NCBI RefSeq assembly: GCF_024713945.1
Contig: NC_134678.1
Location: forward strand, 4,836,001-4,900,000
Direction: 5' to 3'
Source of the DNA: Dermatophagoides farinae
Lineage: Eukaryota > Arthropoda > Arachnida > Sarcoptiformes > Pyroglyphidae
Length of the DNA: 64,000 nt
Every line of letters begins with the position of its first letter. Within the stretch, counting starts at the first letter, position 1. The translations under genes and the position numbers were made by a program. Below the pieces are notes generated by a model. It was given only the letters and a program-made list of their open reading frames with translations, made no database searches and was not told the DNA's origin. This document shows positions 27,641 to 37,513 of the stretch, piece by piece.

Positions 27641-29221
27641 ATGTATTTAAATCATACAGTAACACCACCACATTCTCAATACACACATTTGTATGCTAGA
27701 TTTTCACCAATAAAAAATCAAGATAAAAAATCTATTCCATCATATGGACCAGCAATTGATCCATTGATATATGATTTTATTTATTGTCCAGCCATTCATT
27801 ATCAATTAAGTCGACAATATTTATGGGCATATAAATCGACTGATCAAATACGCAAAATTCTTGTACCAATCAATGAAGATGGTTCTCGACAACCATTCGT
27901 GCAATTCTTTCCATCCACCGATGGAGTACGAAAATTGAACCATGTTGAACAATTGAAATATTTGATGAATCAAGAATGGCATGAATTGAATCAAGAAATT
28001 TGGGTACTAAAACAGATTTTTTTTCTTCATCTGAATCTTACGAATCTTTTTTCTTTCTATTTTATTTTCTCACAGAAATTTGTCAATGGTCATAACGATT
28101 ATTCAATAGGTCAAAAACCATGTAAAATTCCCCGATTCACTAGTACCGGAAATCGAAGTGATGTTGGTGCTGATCCTGCAACATTCTATTCGCCAATTTT
28201 ACCAAAATTGGCCATTCAGAACTCGTTTGAAAATCAAAAACCGAATTTTGCCATTGATTCTCACGATAATGATTTATTTAATTATTCATCATCAACCATC
28301 AATTCATTGAACAATGAATCTTTTGAAAACTTTAATTCTTTATTTGATTTGTCGGCAAACAAATATACTGCCAATTATCGCGATGTATCGGATATTTCAT
28401 CACGTTGTGCTACACCATCATCCGGTGTATGTTCCGTATTTTCTAGTTCACCCAATTCAAGTACATCGATTTTGAATGAAAATTTGAAACAATCAAACAA
28501 TTTTTTGGCTATGTCAATGGATGAACAATTCCTTGGCCATAATGATGAAAATAATCGGATGATGCCTACGATCGAGTCGGATATCGAGCTTTCTCGTATG
28601 GGCAACATAAAACCGAATAATAATCTTGATCAATCAACTATTAATTCGGATTGGAAATTAAAAAATTTTCAAATCAATACATTACCTGTGAATAATTTGG
28701 AGGCATTGAAACCAAAACGTCTTCACGTAAGTAATATTCCTTTCCGTTATCGTGATACCGATCTTCAACAATTATTTGAGGTAAGTGTTTTGCAACTTTT
28801 TTCGAATAAAATAAAACAATTTACATACGCCTCACAGCCGTACGGTCATATTTTGAACACTGAAGTAATTTTCAACGATCGAGGGTCAAAAGTAAGATTT
28901 TCATTTCATATTTAGGAAAAAGTTCAAATATTTATCTCATTGAATATAAAAGGGATTTGGTTTTGTAACATTCGCTAATGGTTTAAGCGCCGATACTGCT
29001 CGGGATTGTTTGAACGGTCAGATCATTGATGGCCGTAAAATTGAGGTATATAATAATAATAAATTTATTTCAATGAAAGATGAATGAATGTAATTTGAAT
29101 GGCTTAAAATCTGACTAATATTTGTATATCTCAACAGGTCAATAATGCCACTACACGTTCATCACGTAAAGCTGTAAACCAATATATTTATGAATCATCA
29201 ATGACCACTAGTTTTTTCTAA
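27641..29221 (+). CDS. Rbfox: Rbfox (fox-1) RNA-binding protein, RRM with very short C terminus
   Basis: Rbfox proteins bind UGCAUG in pre-mRNA and control alternative splicing. Exons: 27641-28003 (or from the acceptor at 27660), 28076-28780, 28838-28891, 28953-29045 and 29138-29221; from the ATG at 27641 this gives 432 residues. The N-terminal 340 residues are Asn/Ser-rich with no known domain. The RRM is unmistakable: [20 protein letters not shown] (RNP2 region), then [25 protein letters not shown] (RNP1) and GRKIEVNNAT. The aromatic RNA-contact residues of NIPF and GFGF are present. The frame ends only about 20 residues after the RRM, without the Tyr/Ala-rich C-terminal domain of other Rbfox proteins. 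AATAAA near 29339 follows. A leading 5' exon is likely, since a pyrimidine tract and CAG precede codon 7. Two introns (72 and 57 bases) are stop-free and in frame. Confidence 0.9.
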
Positions 29222-29464
29222 TACAGCATTTTTTTCGATCTGATTTTTTTTAATTTATCTAGTTTTTTTTCATTTTTTGTGTTCCGTTATTTTTTCTTTC
29301 TTTTGTATTTCATTTAATCCTGAATTTATGATTACATTCAATAAATTTAAATTACGTTCTCTTTTTCTTATACCCCGTCTTTTTTGAATTGTTTTGTTTG
29401 TTTTTATCTCTGATTTTTTTTTAATCTACGACTCTTAGATGTGATGAAATCCAGCTGAAATCAT

Positions 29465-31379
29465 ATGAATATGTTACCCACATCTGTATCTTTGTCATCA
29501 TCATCATCATCATCATCAACAACAACAACAACAACAGCTACTACAAAGCCAAAGGATAACCATAATGATTTCAAGTAAGTTGATTATTTATTACTAGAAT
29601 TTACATTATTATATCATTGATATTGTTGTTTTAGCATCTTTCGAACATTAATCCATTTACCCTGATGGTAATATTGATTAGGATTGATATTCAATAATTT
29701 TAACATTAATGGATATAGATCAACATTGATAAAACGATTATGATGATAATATTGTTCCTTAAATGATGGACCAAATGCAATGAATAATGGACGCATAATG
29801 TTCAATCGATTATCATATCCATGTTGGCCATACGATGATTCTGCTTTCCATTTTTCCTCGATTGTTTTATATAAGCTCCATCCTTCATTGGCTATCAATA
29901 GATAATCAAATATTCGACGATTACTACGGTATTGAAATCGCTTTGGTATTTGTTGTTTGCTATAAACACGAAATGTTGCTGTCGTTTTCCGTTTCTGGTT
30001 GTCAGTTCGATATGGTTCAAGTATTTTTCGAACATTTGTTTCAAATCCTTTTCGTACTTTCAATGTGTACACTGGATTCGACCCGTATGCATCATACCAA
30101 GTTTTATTTAAAAATGAATCCAATACGATTGATCGATATGGACGAATATCGGACAAACCATGATCGGAGAGAATAATAACATTTAATTTCATCGTCAAAT
30201 TCAATTGCTGTAATCGATTGTAAACATAGCCAACAAATCGATCTAATCGATTAATTTGTTGTTTGGTTTGTTTACCATACGGGCCATATTTATGTCCGGT
30301 CATATCGGGTTCATGTACATACATCATACCCAAATTTGCTGGCCATAATCTATCCATTAATTTCATCAATGTCCAATCAAATTGTTCATAATAACAGGAT
30401 GATTTATTGAATCGTCGCCAATAATGAGCTTGCCGGCCATGATATGGTACATGACAACCGATCCATGGTGAACAACAACTTGCTCGTCGTCGATCATCTA
30501 ATTGATTTGCAATATATAGTGGTACGGCTACTGGTTCACTATTCCACCATTTTTCATCATTACCATTACCATCGGCAAAATGTTCATTAAATATTGGATC
30601 ATACATTTGATTATGTATTATGCCATGTTTATCCTGATATAATCCGGTCGAAATTGAATGATGATTTGGTAATGTCTTCGTGGAAAATGTTGACAACATA
30701 TAACCGGTAGTACCGAACCTACTAAGTCGATATAAATTCGGTGTAAGATCAGGATTTAAAAATTGATGACCAAAACCATCGAATGAAATGATCAATAATT
30801 TTTGTTCATCGATACATTGGATATAAATAATAGATGATAGAAATGTAGCTAAAATTATCTTATAATAAATCATAATTAAATCTTACTGATATTAAAATAA
30901 AAACTATGATCCTTCTATTTTATATTCCGGAATATGTAACAAATTCATTCACAATTTGATTGATCTGGAATGGCATTCTTTTTAGATTTCTTTGTTTCTC
31001 TTTTGTTGCTCACAACATATATATAATTCAATTCGAATCAATTTTTTTTTTCTTTTTATTTTATGCAAATTTTTTTTTGTTGTCATAAATCGAATGAAGA
31101 TATGAAGGCAATTCGATGGATACGGCAACAAATTTCTACATCATCATCGTTATCGTTATCGTTATCTTCATCAAAACGTTTTTTCATTAATAGAAATTGA
31201 ATCGTCTGAAATCAACAACAATATGAATTCGGTATACTTTTTTTTACATTATATTATCATTGGCTATTAATTCATTTCATTCATTCATCTATCAATCTAA
31301 CAGATACGAGAGCCAACAATACAATCATGTTTTGAAACGGCAAGATTTAAGCCATATTGACGATTCAATTCATCATTAA
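29465..31379 (+). CDS. Predicted small two-exon gene hosting the ENPP gene in its intron
   Basis: An ATG at 29465 opens 36 codons (eight Ser, six Thr, then KPKDNHNDF) that run into a consensus donor, tcaa|gtaagt, after 29574. The acceptor at 31301-31303 (aatctaacag) is in matching phase. The second exon, 31304-31379, reads KYESQQYNHVLKRQDLSHID and stops at TAA 31377-31379. The product would be 61 residues, hydrophilic, of unknown function. An AATAAA follows near 31601. The ENPP gene lies entirely within the 1.73 kb intron on the other strand. Another protein-like segment ends at a GTATAC donor after 31231 and could be an alternative exon. The exons might instead be 3' exons of Rbfox. The support is splice signals and phase only. 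Confidence 0.35.
29614..30873 (-). CDS. Secreted ectonucleotide pyrophosphatase/phosphodiesterase (ENPP family), intronless
   Basis: ENPP enzymes hydrolyse phosphodiester or pyrophosphate bonds of extracellular nucleotides or phospholipids using two zinc ions. The 419-residue frame starts with a hydrophobic signal peptide (residues 1-20, ending IQC). Zinc and catalytic motifs are in order: IISFDGFG (first Asp), TKTLPNHHSISTGLY (nucleophile Thr and Asn), MYVHEPDMTGHKYGP (Asp and His), ILSDHGL (Asp-His) and GQHGYDN (last His) followed by RPLFIAFGP. The protein ends soon after the catalytic domain, with no C-terminal membrane anchor or nuclease-like domain, so it is probably secreted; other ENPPs of this simple type (ENPP4-7) keep an anchor. 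Several NxS/T sites are present. All key residues are intact, so it should be active. Substrate cannot be told. It lies antisense in the intron of a predicted small gene, just past Rbfox. Confidence 0.92.
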   Translation of the reverse strand: MIYYKIILATFLSSIIYIQCIDEQKLLIISFDGFGHQFLNPDLTPNLYRLSRFGTTGYMLSTFSTKTLPNHHSISTGLYQDKHGIIHNQMYDPIFNEHFADGNGNDEKWWNSEPVAVPLYIANQLDDRRRASCCSPWIGCHVPYHGRQAHYWRRFNKSSCYYEQFDWTLMKLMDRLWPANLGMMYVHEPDMTGHKYGPYGKQTKQQINRLDRFVGYVYNRLQQLNLTMKLNVIILSDHGLSDIRPYRSIVLDSFLNKTWYDAYGSNPVYTLKVRKGFETNVRKILEPYRTDNQKRKTTATFRVYSKQQIPKRFQYRSNRRIFDYLLIANEGWSLYKTIEEKWKAESSYGQHGYDNRLNIMRPLFIAFGPSFKEQYYHHNRFINVDLYPLMLKLLNINPNQYYHQGKWINVRKMLKQQYQ

Positions 31380-32310
31380 TCATCATCATCATCATCATAA
31401 TAATTATGTCGCTTGTATAAAATTATTATTCATTATTCATAATATTAATTCATTTAATTAAGATAAATTATTTTTTGTCGTTGTTGTGAATAATATCCAA
31501 TCCAATTTATTATTATTGTTGATTTTTTTTTCATTCATTATTTACCTAAAATCATATAATATAATTATGAATCGAATTTTTCTTTCTTTTTTTGAAAAAT
31601 AAAGCTTAAATAATAATTTTTTTCATTTATTCAAATTTTTTGACAAAATGATTTTTAATTTTAAACTTATGCTTCCATCTTGTATCGTCAAATATTATTA
31701 ATTGACAAGACAAGTTACAAAAACCGTCAATTTTATTGTTGGATTTGGCCATGATCTTGGTTGATCATATAAATTCTGTTCTGATGATTTTTTTTTTTAA
31801 ATTTCCGATCAATAATTTGGCTTTTTTTTCTGATCAATAACCGTTTTTGTTCAATTGTTTTGACTTTGATGTAATGTAAACTAAATATAATAACAATCAA
31901 AAGCCATATATATTGGATATAATTACATTAACAATTCAGGCTGTTGTTGATAATAACAATTTTTAAACATTATTTGATTGTTCATTTTTAAAAATTGTTT
32001 CCGTTTCCTTTTTTTTGCATTAAATTTTACAATGAAAAAAACTATTTATACTGGTTGCTCTTTATAAATGTTTGATGTACTTTTTGCTAACGCATACGTA
32101 CTATATAAATGATAATAAATGCTTGCTCGAAAAAATTGAGCGCGCTGTCTGAAATGATCATTATTGTGATTCGAAACAACCGTCACATGTAAAACGACCG
32201 TTACAAAACAACTTCTAAATTCATTTTTTTTTTTTTTTTTGAACAATCATTTCGATTCGATACAGTGAACAAATAACATTCAACCAAGAAATTTCAACAA
32301 GGATAAAAAA
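31380..32310. other. AT-rich spacer with a possible TATA promoter
   Basis: About 930 bases with no credible open frame. An AATAAA near 31601 could end the upstream small gene. The string actatataaatg near 32101 resembles a TATA box about 200 bases before the next ATG on the plus strand. A CG-rich spot, gagcgcgctg, lies near 32139; the same ten bases occur near 12112, which may be chance. Confidence 0.35.
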
Positions 32311-32769
32311 ATGAATAACAATTCAATGAATAATAATGATGATGCCATACAACAATCGACATCAACCAACCCAACAACATCGATAAACATGGGACAATTA
32401 TTGATGGAAAGACAAAAGCAAAAGCAACAAATTCCATTGATGGCAAAAAATTCCGATTCGAATCGATCGAATCAGGTAGCATCTACACCAGCTAATGTAA
32501 GTTGAACAATTTCTAGTTCGAATACGCCAATCTAACCCATTGTCTATGTAATCATTTATCATTAGATTAAAAGGCTTCAGGTGAACAAATGGTTCAATTC
32601 ACCAACCGATCAACTATTCAGTCCTTGTAGTAAAAAATTGTACAACAAAAAAAACATTGTTCATGCCGTACATTTTGATGATGATGTTGAAAATGATGAG
32701 AATGGACAGAAATCAAACATAATGGATGACAACAATGACGATGATAATGTTGTTGATGGTGGCCTTTAA
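32311..32769 (+). CDS. Small acidic-tailed protein, family not recognised
   Basis: Two exons, 32311-32496 and 32581-32769, give 124 residues. The N-terminal half is Asn/Gln/Ser-rich with a short basic segment (LLMERQKQKQQ). The second exon opens with a compact motif, VNKWFNSPTDQLFSPCSKKL, followed by KKN and a strongly acidic tail (DDDVENDENG, DNNDDDN). The SPTDQL-SPCSKKL motif looks like a conserved short linear motif, possibly for a cyclin, kinase or other nuclear partner, but I cannot name the family. A second acceptor (attag, 15 bases upstream of the chosen tcag) is in frame and would add IKRLQ. The stop is only 84 bases from the convergent RWDD2 stop. Confidence 0.65.
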
Positions 32770-32853
32770 ATTTTCATTGTCATTCATTTATTTGTATTAA
32801 CAATTTAATAATGCATCATATTTTTTAAAATAATCTTTTTCAAAAAAAAAATT

Positions 32854-33959
32854 TCATTTGATTCCAAGAAAATTTTTGATTATTTCATCACATTTTTTCT
32901 GTTCCAAAATTCGAAACACAGTGGAACGGTCGACATGTTCGACGAATGAATCGAATGTTAAATGTTGTGTTTGAGATTTAGACATTTTTTCCACATCGAT
33001 CATTGTAATACGTTGCCAATTCCATGATCGGATTGTTGTCCAAAATTGATCACAATCATTGTCGCTTCCTTCCACACAAATAAAACCTATCAATAATGAT
33101 GAGAGAAAAAAGAAGAGAAAAAAAATCGAAAAAATAATCAAGTTTCTGTGTCAATTGAAACAAACAAAAACGAATAATCATTCATGTGAAACATGAAATC
33201 ATAAAGAACACTTATTTCTTGAAAATCAAATTGTCCTTGAATGATCGACACCTACAAAATATCGTCACACGATGAAAGGAAACATAAATCGTCATCGACG
33301 ACATTCTATTATTTGTGCTATTTGTTGATGGAGTGCTACTTTTATAGTATACCTGGCTTTCCAATCAACATAAATCCATTTAGATTATGTTTACGACATA
33401 GATCAATAATCGATTTTCGTTTTATAGATGAATAAATATGATGTGAATATATCCAACAACGATTGATGCATGAATTATTGTCAATTTTGTCATCATCATC
33501 ATCTTTTTCAGCATTAGAATGATTCGAATCGCATTTTGATGATTTCATTTCGGTCCATATTTCAATGATTTTTGGTATGACATTAATCAAACTACCCGAA
33601 TCGATAATTTCATTTTTCACTCGTTCATTTAGTTGTTTTTGAAGATTTTTATGATCATTCAACAACGAAGTATCTGTGATTCGACAATAAATTTGTAAAC
33701 AATTTGGATCATCATTCGGATATTCAACAGGCATGATGAGATGAATTTCAAGCATTGTATCAACGTTGAATAACGCTGTGATTGAATGATTGAAACGATG
33801 AAAATTTTGTTCATCAATTGACCTTTGGATTTCATCATCTACACATTGTAATTGTGTAGGATACATTGAAGAAATTATAATCAATTCAGCGATACGTGGA
33901 TCATCCGAATTTTGTTGTTGTTGTTGTTCCATTGTTCCATATATTTCTTCCTCAATCAT
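32854..33959 (-). CDS. RWD domain-containing protein 2 (RWDD2A/B-like)
   Basis: Two exons, 33959-33353 and 33086-32854, give 279 residues. The N terminus after a short Gln run is an RWD domain (AELIIISSMYPTQLQCVDDE to VIPKIIEIW, about residues 20-140), with the YPxxxP-like element MPVEYPNDDP. After an Asp-rich linker comes the C-terminal domain special to the RWDD2 group: CWIYSHHIYSSIKRKSIIDL, then GFMLIGKPGFICVEGSD and FWTTIRSWNWQRI. In vertebrate RWDD2 the equivalents are SHHIYNKCKRKNI and GKPGVVCVEG. The biochemical role of RWDD2 proteins is not established. The intron between exons (33087-33352) is 266 bases, long for this window. A start at 33959 is supported by the compact distance to the next gene. 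Confidence 0.88.
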
Positions 33960-34319
33960 TAAATATTACAATTTACCACAACAGAAGACGCCACATGAAC
34001 GAGGAAAAAACTACATTCCAATTTCATTTTTGTGAGTTCAGTTCTCTCTGTTCTACACTTAATAAAAGTTATATATTGTGTGTATGTTATATTTACCATT
34101 CGCGAATAGCAAAATGATAATCCAACAGCTGACAATTTGCAATGTTTGATCATTTGCTTGGAGAATTGATGCTTTTTGATAAATTGTTGTGATATATGTT
34201 CTATGTGCAATATATATCAATAATTCTATTAAAATTGAACATTTCATCTGAAGAACGAAAATTATTCTTCAATTGTTTTTTTTACTGATTTACATTTTCT
34301 TATTATTTTTTGATCAACA

Positions 34320-35987
34320 ATGACATCGATCATCAAATTGGATTCATCACCATCCCAGCATCGAAAACATTATAGTACATACCATCCTGATCATAATAAT
34401 TATCAGAAACTTTCCAACTGTACAACCACCACTGGTAATGTTCATGTTGATGGTGTATCCACCTGGTCCAATAATCGTCATAGGCAATCATATGATAATG
34501 GTTATAAATCATATTTGTCATCCAATTCATCCAAACAATCCGATTCGATTGCAACTCATCTTACATCGCCAGAATTATCACGAAATAATATTCAAAAACA
34601 TTACCTGATCAATTCACATCCAACCATTAACGATTCTAACAAAATGTAAGTTTTAAGAGATTTTCTTGTAAATCATGATTACATTCTAAAAAATCAATTC
34701 ACTAGGCCATTCGATGGTATCGATGCCGTTATCGAAGAACGGACATCCTCATCATTGAATCCGATGGAAACGTCCAATGACCATTATTATCCAATATCAC
34801 AATGTTTGAGTCACAGCGAATCGAATGTTTCTACATCATTCCAATTTTCGAATCGTTCCTGTAATAAATATGGATTTTTTCTGGACAATAATTCCGAAGA
34901 AGATTATGAAACACCATCAGTACAAGATTTGAAAGAAATACGAATCAAAGAACGTAAATGGCTTCAGATGCTAAACAATTGGCGTTATTATATCAATTTT
35001 AAATGGGATAAAATTCGTGATCGTTGTCGGAAAGGAATACCACATTCACTGCGGTCTCAAGCTTGGTTTCATCTTTGTGGTGCACATTTGCAGAAGAATC
35101 GTTTTCCAAATTTATATGGCGAATTACTTGAAAAAAACATTCCTAGCGATGTACAAGATGATATCTGTAAAGATTTGCATCGACAATTTCCCAATCATGA
35201 AATGTTTGCCGATCCCAGTGGTGTTGGACAAACCGATCTCTATAATGTTCTGAAAGCATTTGCCGCTTACCGTCCAAACATGGGCTATTGCCAGGCACAG
35301 GCACCGATTGCGGCTGTTTTTCTTATGCATATGCCTGCTGAACGTGCATTTTGGTGTCTGGTTGCGCTAAGTAAATATTACATAAGCGGTTATTTTATGC
35401 ATAATCTTGAAGATATCCGCATACATGGTCAGATGCTGGTCGCTTTTCTCAAGAAATATTGTCCATCTGCTTACAACTTGTTGGTTTGTATTATTATTAT
35501 TTAATTTAATCATTTATAATCATTATTCTAATTTAATATTTTCATCTTTGTAATCAAGAATCGACAAAATATCGAACCAGAAATCTATATGACCGAATGG
35601 TTTATGTGCATTTATTCCAGAAATATTCCTTGGCCTTCTGTCTTGAGAGTATGGGATATGTTTCTTTGTGAAGGTATAGTATTGATTGATTGATTCCACT
35701 ATTTTTTTTCACTATGTGATTTTTATTACATTCATATTAAAGGTCTAACAATATTATTCAAAGTTGGCTTATATTTGGTGGATATTGCGTTGAAACATGA
35801 AACGATGAAAACATGTCCCACAATGTATGAAACATGTCAAAAATTACGAAATATTCCAAAATTATTGTTGACCGAAGATTCTTTGATACGTGGAATCAAA
35901 AGGTTCGAACTAAGAGACATTGATCTACTCAAAGAACATAAAATACAGATGAAAAAATTTCATAAATCTAAAAAACAACAAAAGTGA
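34320..35987 (+). CDS. TBC1D10/EPI64-type Rab GTPase-activating protein (whacked-like)
   Basis: TBC proteins speed GTP hydrolysis by Rab GTPases in membrane traffic. Exons: 34320-34645, 34706-35483, 35559-35673 and 35743-35987, giving 487 residues. The first 200 residues are Ser/Asn/His-rich and disordered. The TBC domain starts near [20 protein letters not shown]. Both catalytic fingers are present: the Arg finger in [15 protein letters not shown] and the Gln finger in MGYCQAQAP. Later hallmarks are [20 protein letters not shown] and [19 protein letters not shown], closest to TBC1D10A/B/C (EPI64) and Drosophila whacked. Those act on Rab11, Rab27 or Rab35 in other animals; the target here is unknown. 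The protein ends shortly after the domain with a Lys-rich tail ([11 protein letters not shown]) and lacks the long Pro-rich tail of vertebrate TBC1D10. Confidence 0.93.
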
Positions 35988-36220
35988 TTTTCTTTATTTT
36001 TAACTCAATACACATAACTACCTACTTAATCAAAGAATGAATTGTTTTTTTTTGTTTTTGCCTGTGCAATTTATTTGAATTATTTTATTCGGATTTTAAT
36101 AAATAAATTTATTATTATTATATTATTATTTTAAAAACAAAAACAAATGATATTTATTCGAAAAAAAATTAAACTTTCAATGATGATCACCGTATAAATG
36201 AGAATGACGACTATTTAGAA

Positions 36221-37513
36221 TCAATATCTTGTATGTGATTTTGGATATTCATTATCATCATATTTTGTATCATAACTGTATGGATGTGGTGGATAGAGGA
36301 AATATGGATGTCGTGAATGATAATGTTTATAACGAAGACAATCATCCAATGGTGATGTTTCATTCATCGATCGAAAATCGTCGATAATAAATTTTTCAAT
36401 TTCATCAATGAATGATGATACCTTAGTGAATACTAATGGAAGTTTAGCCGTATTACAATGATCACCCATCGATAGTATACCGAGTAGCACACAATGATGA
36501 CCTGCATATGATACCAATGGTGTTCCGATTCCACCTACACATACATTGATGGGTGGATTTACACATAAATGACTGCTGCTCAATTGATCAGGTGACCAAT
36601 TGAATTTTTTTGAACATGAATCTTTCGGTATCAGATGAGAAGATAATGATCGAAGATATGGTTTCTGATAATGTCCAAGACCCCAACCAGCGTATAGGAC
36701 CGGTGCACGGCTGCCAAAATAATAACCATTTTCCCAATCATCACGTTTTGGTAATGAAATTGGTGCAAAATTACAAACCGGACTGGATAGTTTTAGGATT
36801 GCAAAATCATTATCCAATGTTTGACGATCGAATTGCTGTGAAACCTCAATCGTCTCGACATCATATTCATATGCTTTGTCATAAACACTTGAAACATTCA
36901 GATTATGACGTCCAAATCTTACGATAAAATTGCCAGATGGTTGTTGTTGTCGTTGGCCTTCTCCTCCATCTTCGCCACCACCCTCAGTTCCACCATTACC
37001 ACCATTAGCATCGGTAACACATTGCGCTGAAGTAATAACCGTTTTCGGTGCTACTAATGCACCAGAACAGATGAAACGACGATCATTATTATAGATTGCA
37101 GCTAACCATGGGAATGAATTTGGTTGTGCCGGGTGTACATCGAGAAAATAGGGTGGTGGATAGTCTTGAATCAGATACGGATCGGTTTCATTGAATTCGG
37201 GTGGTTCAGGTTGTATGTGCGGTGGTGGTTGGACTTCCACATTGAATCTGGGTCCACATAATATTTGTCTCATTTTCAACGTTTGTTCATCGGTTAATGG
37301 TGAGCAGAATGTCAATTTGGAAATACAATTATTGTCCTTGAATTCTTGATATGCCTCACAGAAGGCATCATCACGCAGTGTTATATGACGAAGCTTATTG
37401 AATTTCGATTTATACAATTCATATGCGCCAACCATTGTTGTGGCCAAAATCAATAGCCACCATAATGACAATCTACCTGCTGTTGATGATGATATGAATA
37501 GAAATGGTGGCAT
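36221..37513 (-). CDS. Membrane-anchored serine protease homologue lacking catalytic His and Ser
   Basis: A chymotrypsin-fold (S1) protein that is probably not a protease. The ATG at 37513 begins 430 residues: a cytosolic start, one hydrophobic helix at about 15-31 (SLWWLLILATTMVGAY), a four-Cys region (CEAYQEF to QILCG) and a Pro-rich linker, then the S1 domain from FPWLAAIYNNDRRFICSGAL. In the site normally TAAHC the sequence is TSAQC (Gln codon 37022-37024). The Asp motif DNDFAILKL is normal. The GDSGGP site reads GGIGTP (Ile codon 36527-36529). A Gly-rich insert follows the first site. The C terminus adds about 50 His/Tyr/Pro-rich residues. Such homologues serve as binding cofactors in arthropod immunity and cuticle formation; that role here is inference. 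An upstream acceptor-like site (ttaccag) suggests a 5' UTR intron. Confidence 0.85.
   Translation of the reverse strand: MPPFLFISSSTAGRLSLWWLLILATTMVGAYELYKSKFNKLRHITLRDDAFCEAYQEFKDNNCISKLTFCSPLTDEQTLKMRQILCGPRFNVEVQPPPHIQPEPPEFNETDPYLIQDYPPPYFLDVHPAQPNSFPWLAAIYNNDRRFICSGALVAPKTVITSAQCVTDANGGNGGTEGGGEDGGEGQRQQQPSGNFIVRFGRHNLNVSSVYDKAYEYDVETIEVSQQFDRQTLDNDFAILKLSSPVCNFAPISLPKRDDWENGYYFGSRAPVLYAGWGLGHYQKPYLRSLSSHLIPKDSCSKKFNWSPDQLSSSHLCVNPPINVCVGGIGTPLVSYAGHHCVLLGILSMGDHCNTAKLPLVFTKVSSFIDEIEKFIIDDFRSMNETSPLDDCLRYKHYHSRHPYFLYPPHPYSYDTKYDDNEYPKSHTRY

Noticed and set aside
29138-29574. Joining the Ser/Thr-rich segment at 29465 to Rbfox as its C terminus
   Set aside because: A stop lies directly upstream in its frame and no acceptor falls between that stop and the ATG, so the segment must start with its own ATG.
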